13,605 bases of DNA from the NCBI GenBank assembly GCA_964393525.1, contig CAYMTV010000027.1:1-13605 (forward strand). Direction: 5' to 3'. Below are positions 1 through 6,466 of the stretch, in pieces; the first letter of the stretch is position 1; each line of letters begins with the position of its first letter. Below the pieces are notes generated by a model. That model was not told where the DNA came from. It ran no database searches and worked only from the letters and a program-made list of their open reading frames with translations. The position numbers were made by a program, and so were the translations under genes. The stretch comes from CAYMTV01 sp964393525. Lineage in GTDB: Bacteria; Patescibacteriota; Microgenomatia; Daviesbacterales; UBA10151.

Positions 1-288
1 GTTTTAGTAAAGAAAGGTTCGGCATCGGCCTCAGAAATGGTTGCAGGGGCAATCCAGGATTACAAAAGAGGCAGGCTGGTTGGAGAACAATCATTTGGCA
101 AAGGAACGATCCAGGAATCCCAAGAGCTGTCGGGAGATACCGGGATACATATCACAACTGCCAAATGGCTTACTCCAAATGGACGCTGGATTCACAACAC
201 CGGCCTGACACCGGATATAAAAGCTGAGTTGGATGAGACGGAGGAAAAAGATGAACAGCTGGAGAAGGCTTTAGAGCTTTTGGATTAA
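1..288 (+). CDS. ctpA: C-terminal processing protease (S41 family), C-terminal fragment
   Basis: The reading frame is open from base 1, so the gene starts outside the window; 95 residues are visible. It shows the end of the S41 serine protease core: GSASASE at residues 6-12 and FGKGTIQ at 32-38. Counting from family spacing (Ser to Lys 25, Lys to Gln 4, as in E. coli Prc), the catalytic set is Ser9, Lys34 and Gln38. The segment TTAKWLTPNGR and the following GLTPDI are typical of the last strands of this family. Enzymes of this family cut proteins near their C terminus outside the cytoplasmic membrane. The acidic tail (TEEKDEQLEKALELL) resembles the usual family ending. The stop lies 2 nt before the next protease gene, so the two are probably cotranscribed as an envelope quality-control pair. 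The PDZ domain and membrane anchor expected upstream are not visible. Confidence 0.9.
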   Translation, partial: VLVKKGSASASEMVAGAIQDYKRGRLVGEQSFGKGTIQESQELSGDTGIHITTAKWLTPNGRWIHNTGLTPDIKAELDETEEKDEQLEKALELLD

Positions 289-290
289 AG

Positions 291-1397
291 ATGAACGAAA
301 AACTTAAGATTTTAATTGTATTTTTATTGTTTGGAGTATTAGCAGGGATTGTCGCTTTCAGGCTTGCTGCAACCGGAAAGCTGCCGGTTAATCTAAAATC
401 ACCTCCCCCTTTGGAAAACATCCAGACCAACCGGGTAGTCAAAGAGGAAAATGCGGTTATCTCAACTGTTGAGAAAACCTCCCCTTCGGTTGTGGCAATT
501 GGAATCACGCAAAGAATAGTTAATCCTTTTGATCCCTTTTCCCTTCCAAGAAGCCGGGAAAGCACAATTGGTACCGGGTTTGTTGTTTCGGACAAGGGGA
601 TTATTGTTACAAACCGGCATGTGGTTGATGATACGTCTGCCAAATACTCTGTAGTTACAAAAGATGGTAAAAAGCTTGAGATTGTAAAAATCTACCGGGA
701 TCCTAATTTGGATTTGAGCTTAGTACAGGTGAGCAGTGCCGGAATAAAAGCCTTGGAGTTGGGGGATTCTTCAAAGCTTAAGGCAGGACAAAGTGTGATT
801 GCGATTGGTAATGCCTTAGGCAGGTTTGAAAATACCGTTACAACCGGAGTAGTTTCCGGTTTGGGCCGGGCGGTGACCGCCGGTGACCCATTTTCAGGGG
901 CAACCGAAAGACTGGATAATTTGATTCAAACCGATGCGGCAATTAATCCGGGAAATTCCGGAGGTCCGCTATTAAATCTTTCCGGACAGGTAATTGGGGT
1001 AAATGTTGCTACAACTGAGGGTGCCCAGAATATAGGTTTTGCAATTCCTATTAACTCAGTCAAGGCATTGGTGGAGGAGTTTGACAGAACCGGTAATATC
1101 CAAAGGGCCTATTTAGGTATCAGGTACAGGTTGATCTCAAGGGATGTAGCAATCTTAAACGAGGTTCCTCAAGGAGCATATATCCAGGAAGTCATTGAGA
1201 ACTCGCCGGCCGACAAAGCCGGAGTTACTCCGGGAGATATTGTGACAAAAATTGACGGGCAGGGGATTAATGATGAAAATAGGATCTCTCAAACTATAGA
1301 AAAGAAAAAACCGGGTGATAAACTAGGCTTAGAAGTCTGGACAGAAGGTAAAACCCGTTCAATCACTGCAACTTTGGAACAAACTCCAAGTCAGTAA
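291..1397 (+). CDS. HtrA/DegP-like membrane-anchored serine protease with one PDZ domain
   Basis: A 368-residue protein. Residues 7-27 form one hydrophobic segment without a clear signal peptidase site, so it is probably an N-terminal anchor with the protease outside the membrane. A low-complexity linker (about 30-60) leads to a trypsin-like domain at about 60-255. The triad is visible: His110 in TNRHVV, Asp141 in DLSLV, and Ser223 in GNSGGPL. A single PDZ domain follows at about 270-365 (YLGIRYR ... SPADKAGVTPGDIV). One anchor, one protease domain and one PDZ domain match the DegS/HtrA class rather than two-PDZ DegP. The ATG lies 2 nt after the upstream protease stop. The stop is only 3 nt from the end of the convergent prmC gene, and I see no terminator between them. 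The role is inferred to be degradation or sensing of misfolded envelope proteins; the true substrate is unknown. Confidence 0.93.
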   Translation: MNEKLKILIVFLLFGVLAGIVAFRLAATGKLPVNLKSPPPLENIQTNRVVKEENAVISTVEKTSPSVVAIGITQRIVNPFDPFSLPRSRESTIGTGFVVSDKGIIVTNRHVVDDTSAKYSVVTKDGKKLEIVKIYRDPNLDLSLVQVSSAGIKALELGDSSKLKAGQSVIAIGNALGRFENTVTTGVVSGLGRAVTAGDPFSGATERLDNLIQTDAAINPGNSGGPLLNLSGQVIGVNVATTEGAQNIGFAIPINSVKALVEEFDRTGNIQRAYLGIRYRLISRDVAILNEVPQGAYIQEVIENSPADKAGVTPGDIVTKIDGQGINDENRISQTIEKKKPGDKLGLEVWTEGKTRSITATLEQTPSQ

Positions 1398-1400
1398 TGG

Positions 1401-2177
1401 TTAGAATTTGATTTTTAGTATCCTCTGTAAATGTGCTAAATCTTTTGTTACTTCCACTTCTGCATTTGGGAAATACTTTAGAGCTTCTTGGACTGCCAGC
1501 TCCCCATGGGTATAATCAATTTCTCCAATTAAATATTTTAGCTTCCCACCCTCCGGGTGGTTCAGCTTGACACCCTTTCTCATCTCACTAATTTGCTGAA
1601 ATAATTTTCGGTAAAGCTCAAACCCGTCCTGGCCACCATCTAATGCCACTCTTGGTTCAAATTCAGTTACCATTGGATCAATGTACATCAGTCTGGCTGT
1701 TGGGATGTAAGGAAGGTTTGTGACTATTACATCCGGGGATTGTTTAAAGTCCGGCAATAAATCTGCTTCCAAAAAAATAATTTTATCTTCAACATGGTGG
1801 AATTTGGCATTTGACTTCGCAACTCCCAGGGCTTTGGGAGAAATATCCGTCGCAATAATTTTTGCATTAGGTAAGTTTTTGGCTATAGAAATGGCAACAC
1901 AACCGGAACCTGTTCCAATGTCTAAAATAGTATTGGGTTTTATCTTGATGACTTCATCAACTAGAAGTTCTGTTTCAGGGCGGGGAATTAGTACATCCGG
2001 TGTTAACTTAAACTTTAATTTATAGAACTCACACCATCCTCTCTGATATTGTACAGGTGGAATGTGAGTTCTAGAGCTTTGCTCATAAAATTCTGTCCAA
2101 CCCTGCTGGTACTGCCTTGGCGGAGCTAATTTTTGAACTTTTTTAATCTCTTCTTTTAGAGTTGACCCTCTTTTCAT
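1401..2177 (-). CDS. prmC: Peptide chain release factor N5-glutamine methyltransferase, N-terminally shortened
   Basis: PrmC/HemK uses S-adenosylmethionine to methylate the glutamine of the GGQ motif in release factors; its likely target is RF1 encoded just upstream, whose stop overlaps this ATG as TAATG. Visible motifs are LIPRPETE (63-70), the SAM-binding ILDIGTGSG (84-92) and TNLPY (153-157). The family normally has NPPY, so Leu155 replaces the first proline. E. coli PrmC carries a helical release-factor-binding domain of roughly 80 residues before the PxxxxxG segment; here only about 18 residues precede it, so most of that domain is missing. Residues 19-31 and 40-52 are a diverged duplication (PPxQYQxGWxEFY); the second copy is the one continuous with the rest of the family fold. 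A further short in-frame insert (NHPEGGK, 206-212) lies in the C-terminal part. Catalytic activity is likely but not certain. Confidence 0.88.
   Translation of the reverse strand: MKRGSTLKEEIKKVQKLAPPRQYQQGWTEFYEQSSRTHIPPVQYQRGWCEFYKLKFKLTPDVLIPRPETELLVDEVIKIKPNTILDIGTGSGCVAISIAKNLPNAKIIATDISPKALGVAKSNAKFHHVEDKIIFLEADLLPDFKQSPDVIVTNLPYIPTARLMYIDPMVTEFEPRVALDGGQDGFELYRKLFQQISEMRKGVKLNHPEGGKLKYLIGEIDYTHGELAVQEALKYFPNAEVEVTKDLAHLQRILKIKF
1546..1560. repeat. Small perfect hairpin in prmC
   Basis: CCACCC-TCC-GGGTGG, a perfect 6-bp stem with a 3-base loop, encodes the NHPEGG segment (residues 206-211) that looks like extra length compared with ordinary PrmC. It may be another short in-frame insert. 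Confidence 0.45.
2022..2123 (-). repeat. Tandem duplication with hairpin spacer in prmC
   Basis: Codons at 2123-2085 (PPRQYQQGWTEFY) and 2060-2022 (PPVQYQRGWCEFY) are diverged copies offset by 63 bp. The 24-bp spacer (2061-2084) ends in GAGC-TTT-GCTC, and the 16 bases at 2072-2087 match those in the hisC insert at 10415-10430 except for one base. TGTGAGTTCTA (2063-2073) is also a perfect inverted copy of 2023-2033. Confidence 0.65.
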
Positions 2178-3103
2178 TAGTCTGCCTCTATTAGCGCTTG
2201 GGTAATGGGCATAAGATTTCCTTCAAGGATTGACTCCAAATTATGCCAGGATTTGCCTATTCTGTGATCTGTGATTCTGTTTTGGGGAAAGTTGTAAGTT
2301 CTAATTTTTTCACTTCTTGCACCTGTTCCTACCATAGCCAGTCTTGCCCCGCCCAGTTCTTTTAATTTTTCTTCCTGTTCTATTTCCCATAATTTTGACC
2401 GGAGTAAATTCATGGCATTTTCCCTGTTTTGTAATTGCGATCTTTCAGTTTGAGCTGTAACTACAATACCGGTTGGGATATGTTTAACCCTTACTGCAGT
2501 AGAGACTTTATTGACATTCTGTCCTCCGGCACCACCTGATCTATAAGCTTCGAATTCTATATCAGCGGGGTTTATAATAACCTGCGTCTCCGAAATTTCA
2601 GGCAATACTGCAACTGTAGCAGTTGAAGTGTGAATTCTCCCAGAGCTCTCGGTTTTAGGCACCCTTTGAACCCGATGTACGCCGGCCTCGTATTTTAGAT
2701 AGGTAAAAGCATCCTTTCCTTTTATCTGCAAAGTTAGTTGTTTTATCTGTCCCAAACCTCCTTCAGATTTGTCTAATTCTTCCACCCTCCATTTTTGAGA
2801 CTCGGCAAAACGTATATACATCCTAGCCAGGTCTCCGGCGAAGAGTCCGGCTTCATCTCCACCTGCGGCAGCCCTGATTTCTAAATTTGCTACATTTGGA
2901 TTTACCTCATCTTCGCTCCAGCTTTCTTCACTTTCTTTATCCATTGAAGTACTGGCAGACTGCTCAAGCTCTATTTTCTGTTTTTCCAACTCTGCAATTT
3001 CAATCCGCGCCAAATCAGCCAACTCCGGGTCTGAAAATAGCTTTTTGCTATCCTGAATTTTTTGATCAATTATTTTTAATTGTTCTTCTAAAAAATTATC
3101 CAT
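2177..3103 (-). CDS. prfA: Peptide chain release factor 1
   Basis: RF1 reads UAA and UAG and triggers release of the finished peptide. The stop-recognition motif is PxT (Pro149-Lys150-Thr151 in HRVQRVPKTESSGRIHTS), which identifies RF1; RF2 would have SPF. The GGQ motif is at 193-195, with Gln195 the site methylated by PrmC, whose gene follows directly. LEIRAAAGGDEAGLFAGDL and RTYNFPQNRITDHR are family signatures. The protein has 308 residues against about 360 in E. coli; the shortfall is in the N-terminal helical domain 1. A serine- and acid-rich linker (about 49-70) precedes the conserved core. The ATG is only 7 nt from a hairpin followed by seven T, and no Shine-Dalgarno sequence is obvious. 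The order rpmE-prfA-prmC is common in bacteria. Confidence 0.95.
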   Translation of the reverse strand: MDNFLEEQLKIIDQKIQDSKKLFSDPELADLARIEIAELEKQKIELEQSASTSMDKESEESWSEDEVNPNVANLEIRAAAGGDEAGLFAGDLARMYIRFAESQKWRVEELDKSEGGLGQIKQLTLQIKGKDAFTYLKYEAGVHRVQRVPKTESSGRIHTSTATVAVLPEISETQVIINPADIEFEAYRSGGAGGQNVNKVSTAVRVKHIPTGIVVTAQTERSQLQNRENAMNLLRSKLWEIEQEEKLKELGGARLAMVGTGARSEKIRTYNFPQNRITDHRIGKSWHNLESILEGNLMPITQALIEAD

Positions 3104-3162
3104 AAAAAAAGTCTTCAGCTGTCAGCTTTCAGCTATCAGACATATACAAAATATCTGAAGAC
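3104..3162 (-). terminator. Hairpin plus T-tract just upstream of prfA
   Basis: Read on the minus strand, GTCTTCAG (3162-3155) pairs with CTGAAGAC (3118-3111), and the latter is followed at once by seven T (3110-3104) and then the prfA ATG. Inside the loop, CAGATAT and ATGTCTG can form a second stem of 7 pairs with one wobble. This fits an intrinsic terminator for rpmE. Its position directly against the prfA start codon would also let it act as an attenuator. The loop is long (36 nt), which lowers confidence. Confidence 0.5.
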
Positions 3163-3190
3163 TGAAGACTGTGGACTGAAGACTGCACTC
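3104..3190. repeat. Two inverted arrays of 7-bp repeats
   Basis: On the plus strand CAG recurs with exact 7-base period at 3116, 3123, 3130 and 3137 (units CAGCTGT, CAGCTTT, CAGCTAT, CAGACAT). A second array, CTGAAGA, CTGAAGA, CTGTGGA, CTGAAGA, starts at 3155, 3162, 3169 and 3176. The two are in opposite orientation, so GTCTTCAG (3111-3118) is complementary to CTGAAGAC at 3155-3162, 3162-3169 and 3176-3183. The arrays fill the whole space between rpmE and prfA. Heptamer arrays of this kind are known from several bacterial genomes; function is not established. Confidence 0.85.
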
Positions 3191-3517
3191 CTAGGAATGG
3201 AGATTTTTGCGGGCCTGCATTAAAAGATCCTTGAGGGATGGTTTGTCGGTTTTCTCAACTTTAACTTTAGCTTCTCTAGCTTCTTTAACTTTTTGTTTTT
3301 CCACTCTTTTAACTTCGGCAACTTGAGATTTCTTCTGGAATTTATCAACCTGGCCTAAAGTATCAACAAATTTTTGCTGTCCGGTAAAAAAAGGATGACA
3401 ACTGTAACAGATCTCAACTCTAATATTATCTAAGCTTGAGCCCGTGACAAAAGTATTCCCGCAGGCGCAGGTAACTTTGACTTCATTATTCCAAGTAGGA
3501 TGAATATCTGCTTTCAC
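3191..3517 (-). CDS. rpmE: Ribosomal protein bL31 with a basic C-terminal extension
   Basis: The first 70 residues match bL31 of the large ribosomal subunit (MKADIHPTWN ... SCHPFFTGQQKFVDTLGQVDKF). The zinc-binding form is present: Cys17, Cys19, Cys37 and Cys40. Typical bL31 ends near residue 70; here about 38 more residues follow, rich in Lys, Glu and Val and predicted helical (VKRVEKQKVKEAREAKVKVEKTDK), perhaps an RNA-contacting tail. The start is GTG. It is supported by HPTWN homology and by a strong promoter whose -10 box ends 9 nt upstream, so the transcript would begin within a few bases of the start codon. No Shine-Dalgarno site fits in that space. The gene precedes prfA and prmC and is separated from them by a hairpin. 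Confidence 0.93.
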   Translation of the reverse strand: MKADIHPTWNNEVKVTCACGNTFVTGSSLDNIRVEICYSCHPFFTGQQKFVDTLGQVDKFQKKSQVAEVKRVEKQKVKEAREAKVKVEKTDKPSLKDLLMQARKNLHS

Positions 3518-3526
3518 AACCCAAGT

Positions 3527-3555
3527 AGTATACCAATATTAGGCAGTAGGTTCAA
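3527..3555 (-). promoter_or_regulatory. Promoter of rpmE
   Basis: On the minus strand TTGAAC (3555-3550) and TATACT (3532-3527) are separated by 17 nt, close to the sigma-70 consensus. Only 9 nt separate the -10 box from the GTG of rpmE, which predicts an almost leaderless mRNA. Confidence 0.7.
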
Positions 3556-3569
3556 GCGTAGAACCGGAC

Positions 3570-4526
3570 TTAGCTTCTATGGTGTTTATGGTGTGTATGG
3601 TGATGTTCCTGCTTACCTAAAGTTCCCCAGTAGACCCCTAATACAACAAGGCAAGTTCCAATTATGAAGGAATAAGAAATCCGTTCTCCTAAAAAGGGGA
3701 CTGCCAAAGATGCAGCTACTGCAGGTTCCATATAATGAAACAAGTTCGCCTTAATAACTCCAATTTTGTCCATCCCCCAATATAAAAGAAAAAAAGCGCA
3801 GATTGTCGAAAGAATTGTAATAAATCCTAAGCTTAAATAGCCCAGCACAGAAACCTTTTCAGCCCAGGTGGGAAAGCTTAAGTATTCAAAAACTGCCGGT
3901 ATTGCAAGTGTCAGAGTAGCAATTAAGAAAAATAGTGCAGTCAGTATTAACGGATGATAAGTTTTCAAAAGCTGTTTTGAAAGAATTGCCCCAATTACAA
4001 AAGTTACGGAAGAAAGTAAGATTAACAAATTTCCAAACATACCCTCTGATGTAAATTTCCCTAAAAATATTAAAGGCAAACCTAAAATTACCAATGTTCC
4101 AAAAAAACCTAAAATTATCCCTACCAGGTTAATCCAGTAGATCTTCTCTTTTAATATCCACCAGCCCCCCAATACGGAAAATATTGGTACGCTCATACTT
4201 AAAACTGACGCATCAATTGCTGAGGTTCTTTTAAGCCCTTCATAAAAAAGAGCAATGTTTATGGTAACCATTAAAATCGCTGTGGTAAAAAGCTTAGGCA
4301 GGTGTGAAAGCTTTATTTTAAGCTCCTTTTTTTCAAACACCAGTAAAAAGGGAACTAACAAAAGCGATGCAAGAGCATACCTTAAGAATGCTAGGGTCAT
4401 TGGCGGAAAATCATTTAAGGCAAATTTGGCAACTACAAAATTTGCCCCCCAAATAAGATGGGCAATAATAAGCGCCAAAAAGGGGAGAGATATGGCAAAG
4501 ATTTTGTGGCCAGGAAGTTTAACCAT
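3570..4526 (-). CDS. EamA/DMT-family inner membrane transporter
   Basis: A 318-residue protein with about ten hydrophobic segments in two halves of five, the usual EamA (drug/metabolite transporter) layout. Family-like segments are LIWGANFVVAKFAL near residue 25-38, the arginine of AFLRYALAS at the end of the second helix, and the second-half equivalent ending in EPAVAASLAVPFLGERIS. Members export amino acids, nucleobases or other small metabolites; the substrate cannot be read from sequence. The C terminus is unusual: a cytoplasm-sized tail with eight histidines among its last eleven residues (HHHTHHKHHRS). It sits downstream of the his operon on the same strand but after a 105-bp gap with its own -10-like box, so a link to histidine export is only a guess. 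There is no Shine-Dalgarno site before the ATG. Confidence 0.9.
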   Translation of the reverse strand: MVKLPGHKIFAISLPFLALIIAHLIWGANFVVAKFALNDFPPMTLAFLRYALASLLLVPFLLVFEKKELKIKLSHLPKLFTTAILMVTINIALFYEGLKRTSAIDASVLSMSVPIFSVLGGWWILKEKIYWINLVGIILGFFGTLVILGLPLIFLGKFTSEGMFGNLLILLSSVTFVIGAILSKQLLKTYHPLILTALFFLIATLTLAIPAVFEYLSFPTWAEKVSVLGYLSLGFITILSTICAFFLLYWGMDKIGVIKANLFHYMEPAVAASLAVPFLGERISYSFIIGTCLVVLGVYWGTLGKQEHHHTHHKHHRS

Positions 4527-4631
4527 TTAAATTATTGTAAATAAATTGGAGAAAGAAGGGAAGGATAATAATCTACATCCAGTCTGGCTACCTAGCGCAA
4601 CTTCTATGAGAGGTGCATACAGGGTGTGCAA
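4527..4631 (-). promoter_or_regulatory. Gap between hisS and the transporter, with a possible leaderless promoter
   Basis: On the minus strand TACAAT (4539-4534) lies 7 nt before the transporter ATG, where a -10 box would place the transcription start on or next to the start codon. No convincing -35 box is visible (best is TTCCCT). A weak TGCA/TGCA hairpin follows the hisS stop; it has no T-tract and I do not call a terminator. Nothing else is recognisable here. Confidence 0.35.
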
Positions 4632-5837
4632 TTAAGGGTTTAGTTTTTGGACGAGTTCTGCGAGAGAAATTTTTGTCTGAGACTGATTTTTCAGATCTTT
4701 AACAGCAATATTATTTTCTTTAACTTCTTCAGGACCAATAATAACTGCGTAGGGGATTCCTTTTTGGTCAGCGTACTTTAATTGTTTTTCCAGTTTAGAG
4801 GTAGGATCCAGCCAGATTTCACTATTAATCTTTGCTGAGCGTAGTCGAAGCAATACCTCCAGTGATTTATCTTTTAAGTCAGGAGAAAAAATTGTGACTA
4901 ATACTTTTGAAACAGTTTTTTGGGTTGGGAATAATCCCAATTCTTCCATGGCTTCCATGGTTCTATCAAAACCTAATCCAAATCCAGTCCCAGGAATATC
5001 TTTTCCGGAAATTTTAGCTGTTAAATTGTTAAATCTTTCTCCACCTAAAACTGATCCAACAGTATATTCAGGAATTTCAATTTCCCAGATTGGACCATCT
5101 GAGTATGCAAAGGACCTGGCAATAGTTGGATCAAAAACATACCAGTCCTTTTCAAATCCCATTCGATTTAAAGTTTCAAATATAATTTTGATGGTTTCGT
5201 TAGGCTGCATATTGGTAATTTTGTTTAAAAATTCTTTTGCCTTTTCCTTTAAAATTCCTCTTTGTTCCATTTCTGCAATAACTCCCTCGGGACCAATTTT
5301 CTTTAACTTGTCTATAGAAATAATTGCTTCATAGGGAATATCTTTTAATAAAGCTCGATCATTTATTTTAGCAATAGCTTTTTTAAATCCTAGTTCTTTA
5401 TAAATCGCCAACGATAATGCTATGACTTCTGCATCGGCTGCAGGGGAGGGAACACCAAAAATATCAGCATCACATTGTAAAAACTCTCTATATCTTCCTC
5501 TCTGGGTGTTTTCAGCACGGTATGCAGACTGAATTTGATAACGCTTGAAGGGTAAATATAGTTCGTTTTCATACTGAGCTATTACTCTAGCAGTCGGAAC
5601 AGTCTGATCATATCTTAAAGAAACTTTTCTTCCCCCTGCATCTTCAAACTTAAAAAATAACTTTTCATCCTCACCTATAACTCCTTCAAAGAGCTCGGTA
5701 AATTCTAGGGTAGGTGTTTCTATTGGATCATAGCCCCAGCGTTCAAAAACTTTACGGATCTTATCACGTAAATAATTACGCTTAATCGCATCTTCTGGCA
5801 AAAAATCTCTAAATCCCTTTGGTGTTTGCAACTTCAT
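4632..5837 (-). CDS. hisS: Histidyl-tRNA synthetase
   Basis: Charges tRNA-His with histidine. The 401 residues give a full class II synthetase: motif 1 region near 35-45 (GYDPIETPTLE), the RYDQTVPTAR segment at 75-84, motif 2 at 105-128 (AYRAENTQRGRYREFLQCDADIFG), motif 3 at 283-297 (GTGFGLGFDRTMEAM), and a C-terminal anticodon-binding domain from about 310. The presence of that domain argues against the regulatory paralogue HisZ. The histidine-specific loops are divergent: the usual RGLDYYTG reads RSFAYSDG (241-248, catalytic Arg241 kept) and GGRYDGL reads GGERFNNL (265-272). Residues 330-335 (LRLRSA) are encoded by a short repeat-like sequence. It is the last gene of the his operon; its ATG overlaps the hisE stop as TAATG, so it should share the T-box control. 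Confidence 0.93.
   Translation of the reverse strand: MKLQTPKGFRDFLPEDAIKRNYLRDKIRKVFERWGYDPIETPTLEFTELFEGVIGEDEKLFFKFEDAGGRKVSLRYDQTVPTARVIAQYENELYLPFKRYQIQSAYRAENTQRGRYREFLQCDADIFGVPSPAADAEVIALSLAIYKELGFKKAIAKINDRALLKDIPYEAIISIDKLKKIGPEGVIAEMEQRGILKEKAKEFLNKITNMQPNETIKIIFETLNRMGFEKDWYVFDPTIARSFAYSDGPIWEIEIPEYTVGSVLGGERFNNLTAKISGKDIPGTGFGLGFDRTMEAMEELGLFPTQKTVSKVLVTIFSPDLKDKSLEVLLRLRSAKINSEIWLDPTSKLEKQLKYADQKGIPYAVIIGPEEVKENNIAVKDLKNQSQTKISLAELVQKLNP
4835..4850. repeat. CTGAG-N5-TCGAAG repeat inside hisS
   Basis: The plus strand reads CTGAGCGTAGTCGAAG, flanked by TTG/CAA so that TTGC (4832-4835) and GCAA (4850-4853) are complementary. A relative, CCTGAGTTTATCGAAGG, lies in the his leader at 13191-13207. 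It is read through in frame as Leu-Arg-Leu-Arg-Ser-Ala. The motif resembles short dispersed repeats I recall from several bacterial groups; I cannot verify copy number here. Confidence 0.5.
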
Positions 5838-6115
5838 TATTTCTTTCTCCTTTTTTCTAATTCATCATAAATATCCTTAGGATTAATATTGAATTTTGCA
5901 AGCAGTACTAAACAATGATACCAAAGATCAGCCATTTCGGAAACGATCCTCTGTTTGCTTTTTCCTTTGGCTGCAACAACAACCTCCACTGCTTCTTCAC
6001 CAACTTTTTGGACAATACGGTCCAAACCTGCCTTAAATAGGGAAGCAGTATAAGAGTTTTCTGGCAATTCTTTCTGCCTTTTAATAATAGTTTTAAACAA
6101 TTCTTCAAGTCTCAT
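5837..6115 (-). CDS. hisE: Phosphoribosyl-ATP pyrophosphatase
   Basis: Second step of histidine synthesis: hydrolysis of PR-ATP to PR-AMP and pyrophosphate. The 92 residues carry the all-helical MazG-like fold signature: SYTASLFKAGLDRIVQKVGEEAVEVVVAAK (21-50), with metal-binding acidic residues in GEEAVE, then SEMADLWYHCLVLL (59-72). It is a separate gene here, whereas many bacteria fuse it to HisI. A 27-nt gap separates it from the hisI stop, the only real gap in the operon. A weak GGGT lies before the ATG. Its TAA overlaps the hisS ATG. Confidence 0.95.
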   Translation of the reverse strand: MRLEELFKTIIKRQKELPENSYTASLFKAGLDRIVQKVGEEAVEVVVAAKGKSKQRIVSEMADLWYHCLVLLAKFNINPKDIYDELEKRRKK

Positions 6116-6142
6116 ATTTTACCCAAAATGCTAAACGATCGT

Positions 6143-6466
6143 TTAAGATTTTGGGAGATCAATTTTTTCAAAGAAACAAGTTTTGTTACCTGTGTGACAA
6201 ACGTTTTTACCCATAAGCTCGGCCTTTATCAAAATCGTATCCTGATCGCAGTCAATAAAAATTTCTTTTACTTTTAACTTATTACCGGATTCTTCCCCTT
6301 TAGTCCAAAGTCTTTTTTTACTTCTGCTCCAAAAGGTTATAAAGCCCTCTTTTTGAGTTTTATTCAAGGCTTCCTGATTCATAAACCCAAGCATAAAAAC
6401 CACACCGGTTTTGTAATCCTGAATAATGGTAGGTACTAAGCCATCTCCTTTTTTAAAATCTATCAT
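6143..6466 (-). CDS. hisI: Phosphoribosyl-AMP cyclohydrolase
   Basis: Third step: opens the adenine ring of PR-AMP. The 107 residues are the single-domain form. Visible signatures: WSRSKKRLWTKGEESGN (46-62), the metal-binding DCDQD (72-76, Asp72, Asp74, Asp76) and the zinc cysteines Cys73, Cys90 and Cys97 in CHTGNKTC. The ATG overlaps the hisF TGA as ATGA, which suggests translational coupling. HisE is encoded separately just downstream. Confidence 0.96.
   Translation of the reverse strand: MIDFKKGDGLVPTIIQDYKTGVVFMLGFMNQEALNKTQKEGFITFWSRSKKRLWTKGEESGNKLKVKEIFIDCDQDTILIKAELMGKNVCHTGNKTCFFEKIDLPKS

Noticed and set aside
170..643. Minus-strand open frame opposite htrA
   Set aside because: It is a shadow of the well-supported protease gene and has no recognisable protein features.
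1398..1400. Bidirectional terminator between htrA and prmC
   Set aside because: Only 3 nt separate the stops, and no stem with T-tracts is visible around them.
2177..3103. RF2 instead of RF1
   Set aside because: The recognition tripeptide is Pro-Lys-Thr (PxT), not SPF, and no RF2-type programmed frameshift site is seen.
3104..3190. CRISPR array
   Set aside because: The period is 7 bases, there are no spacers, and the two arrays are inverted relative to each other.
4632..5837. HisZ (regulatory paralogue) instead of HisS
   Set aside because: A complete anticodon-binding domain is present, motif 2 is intact, and HisG is the long form that does not need HisZ.
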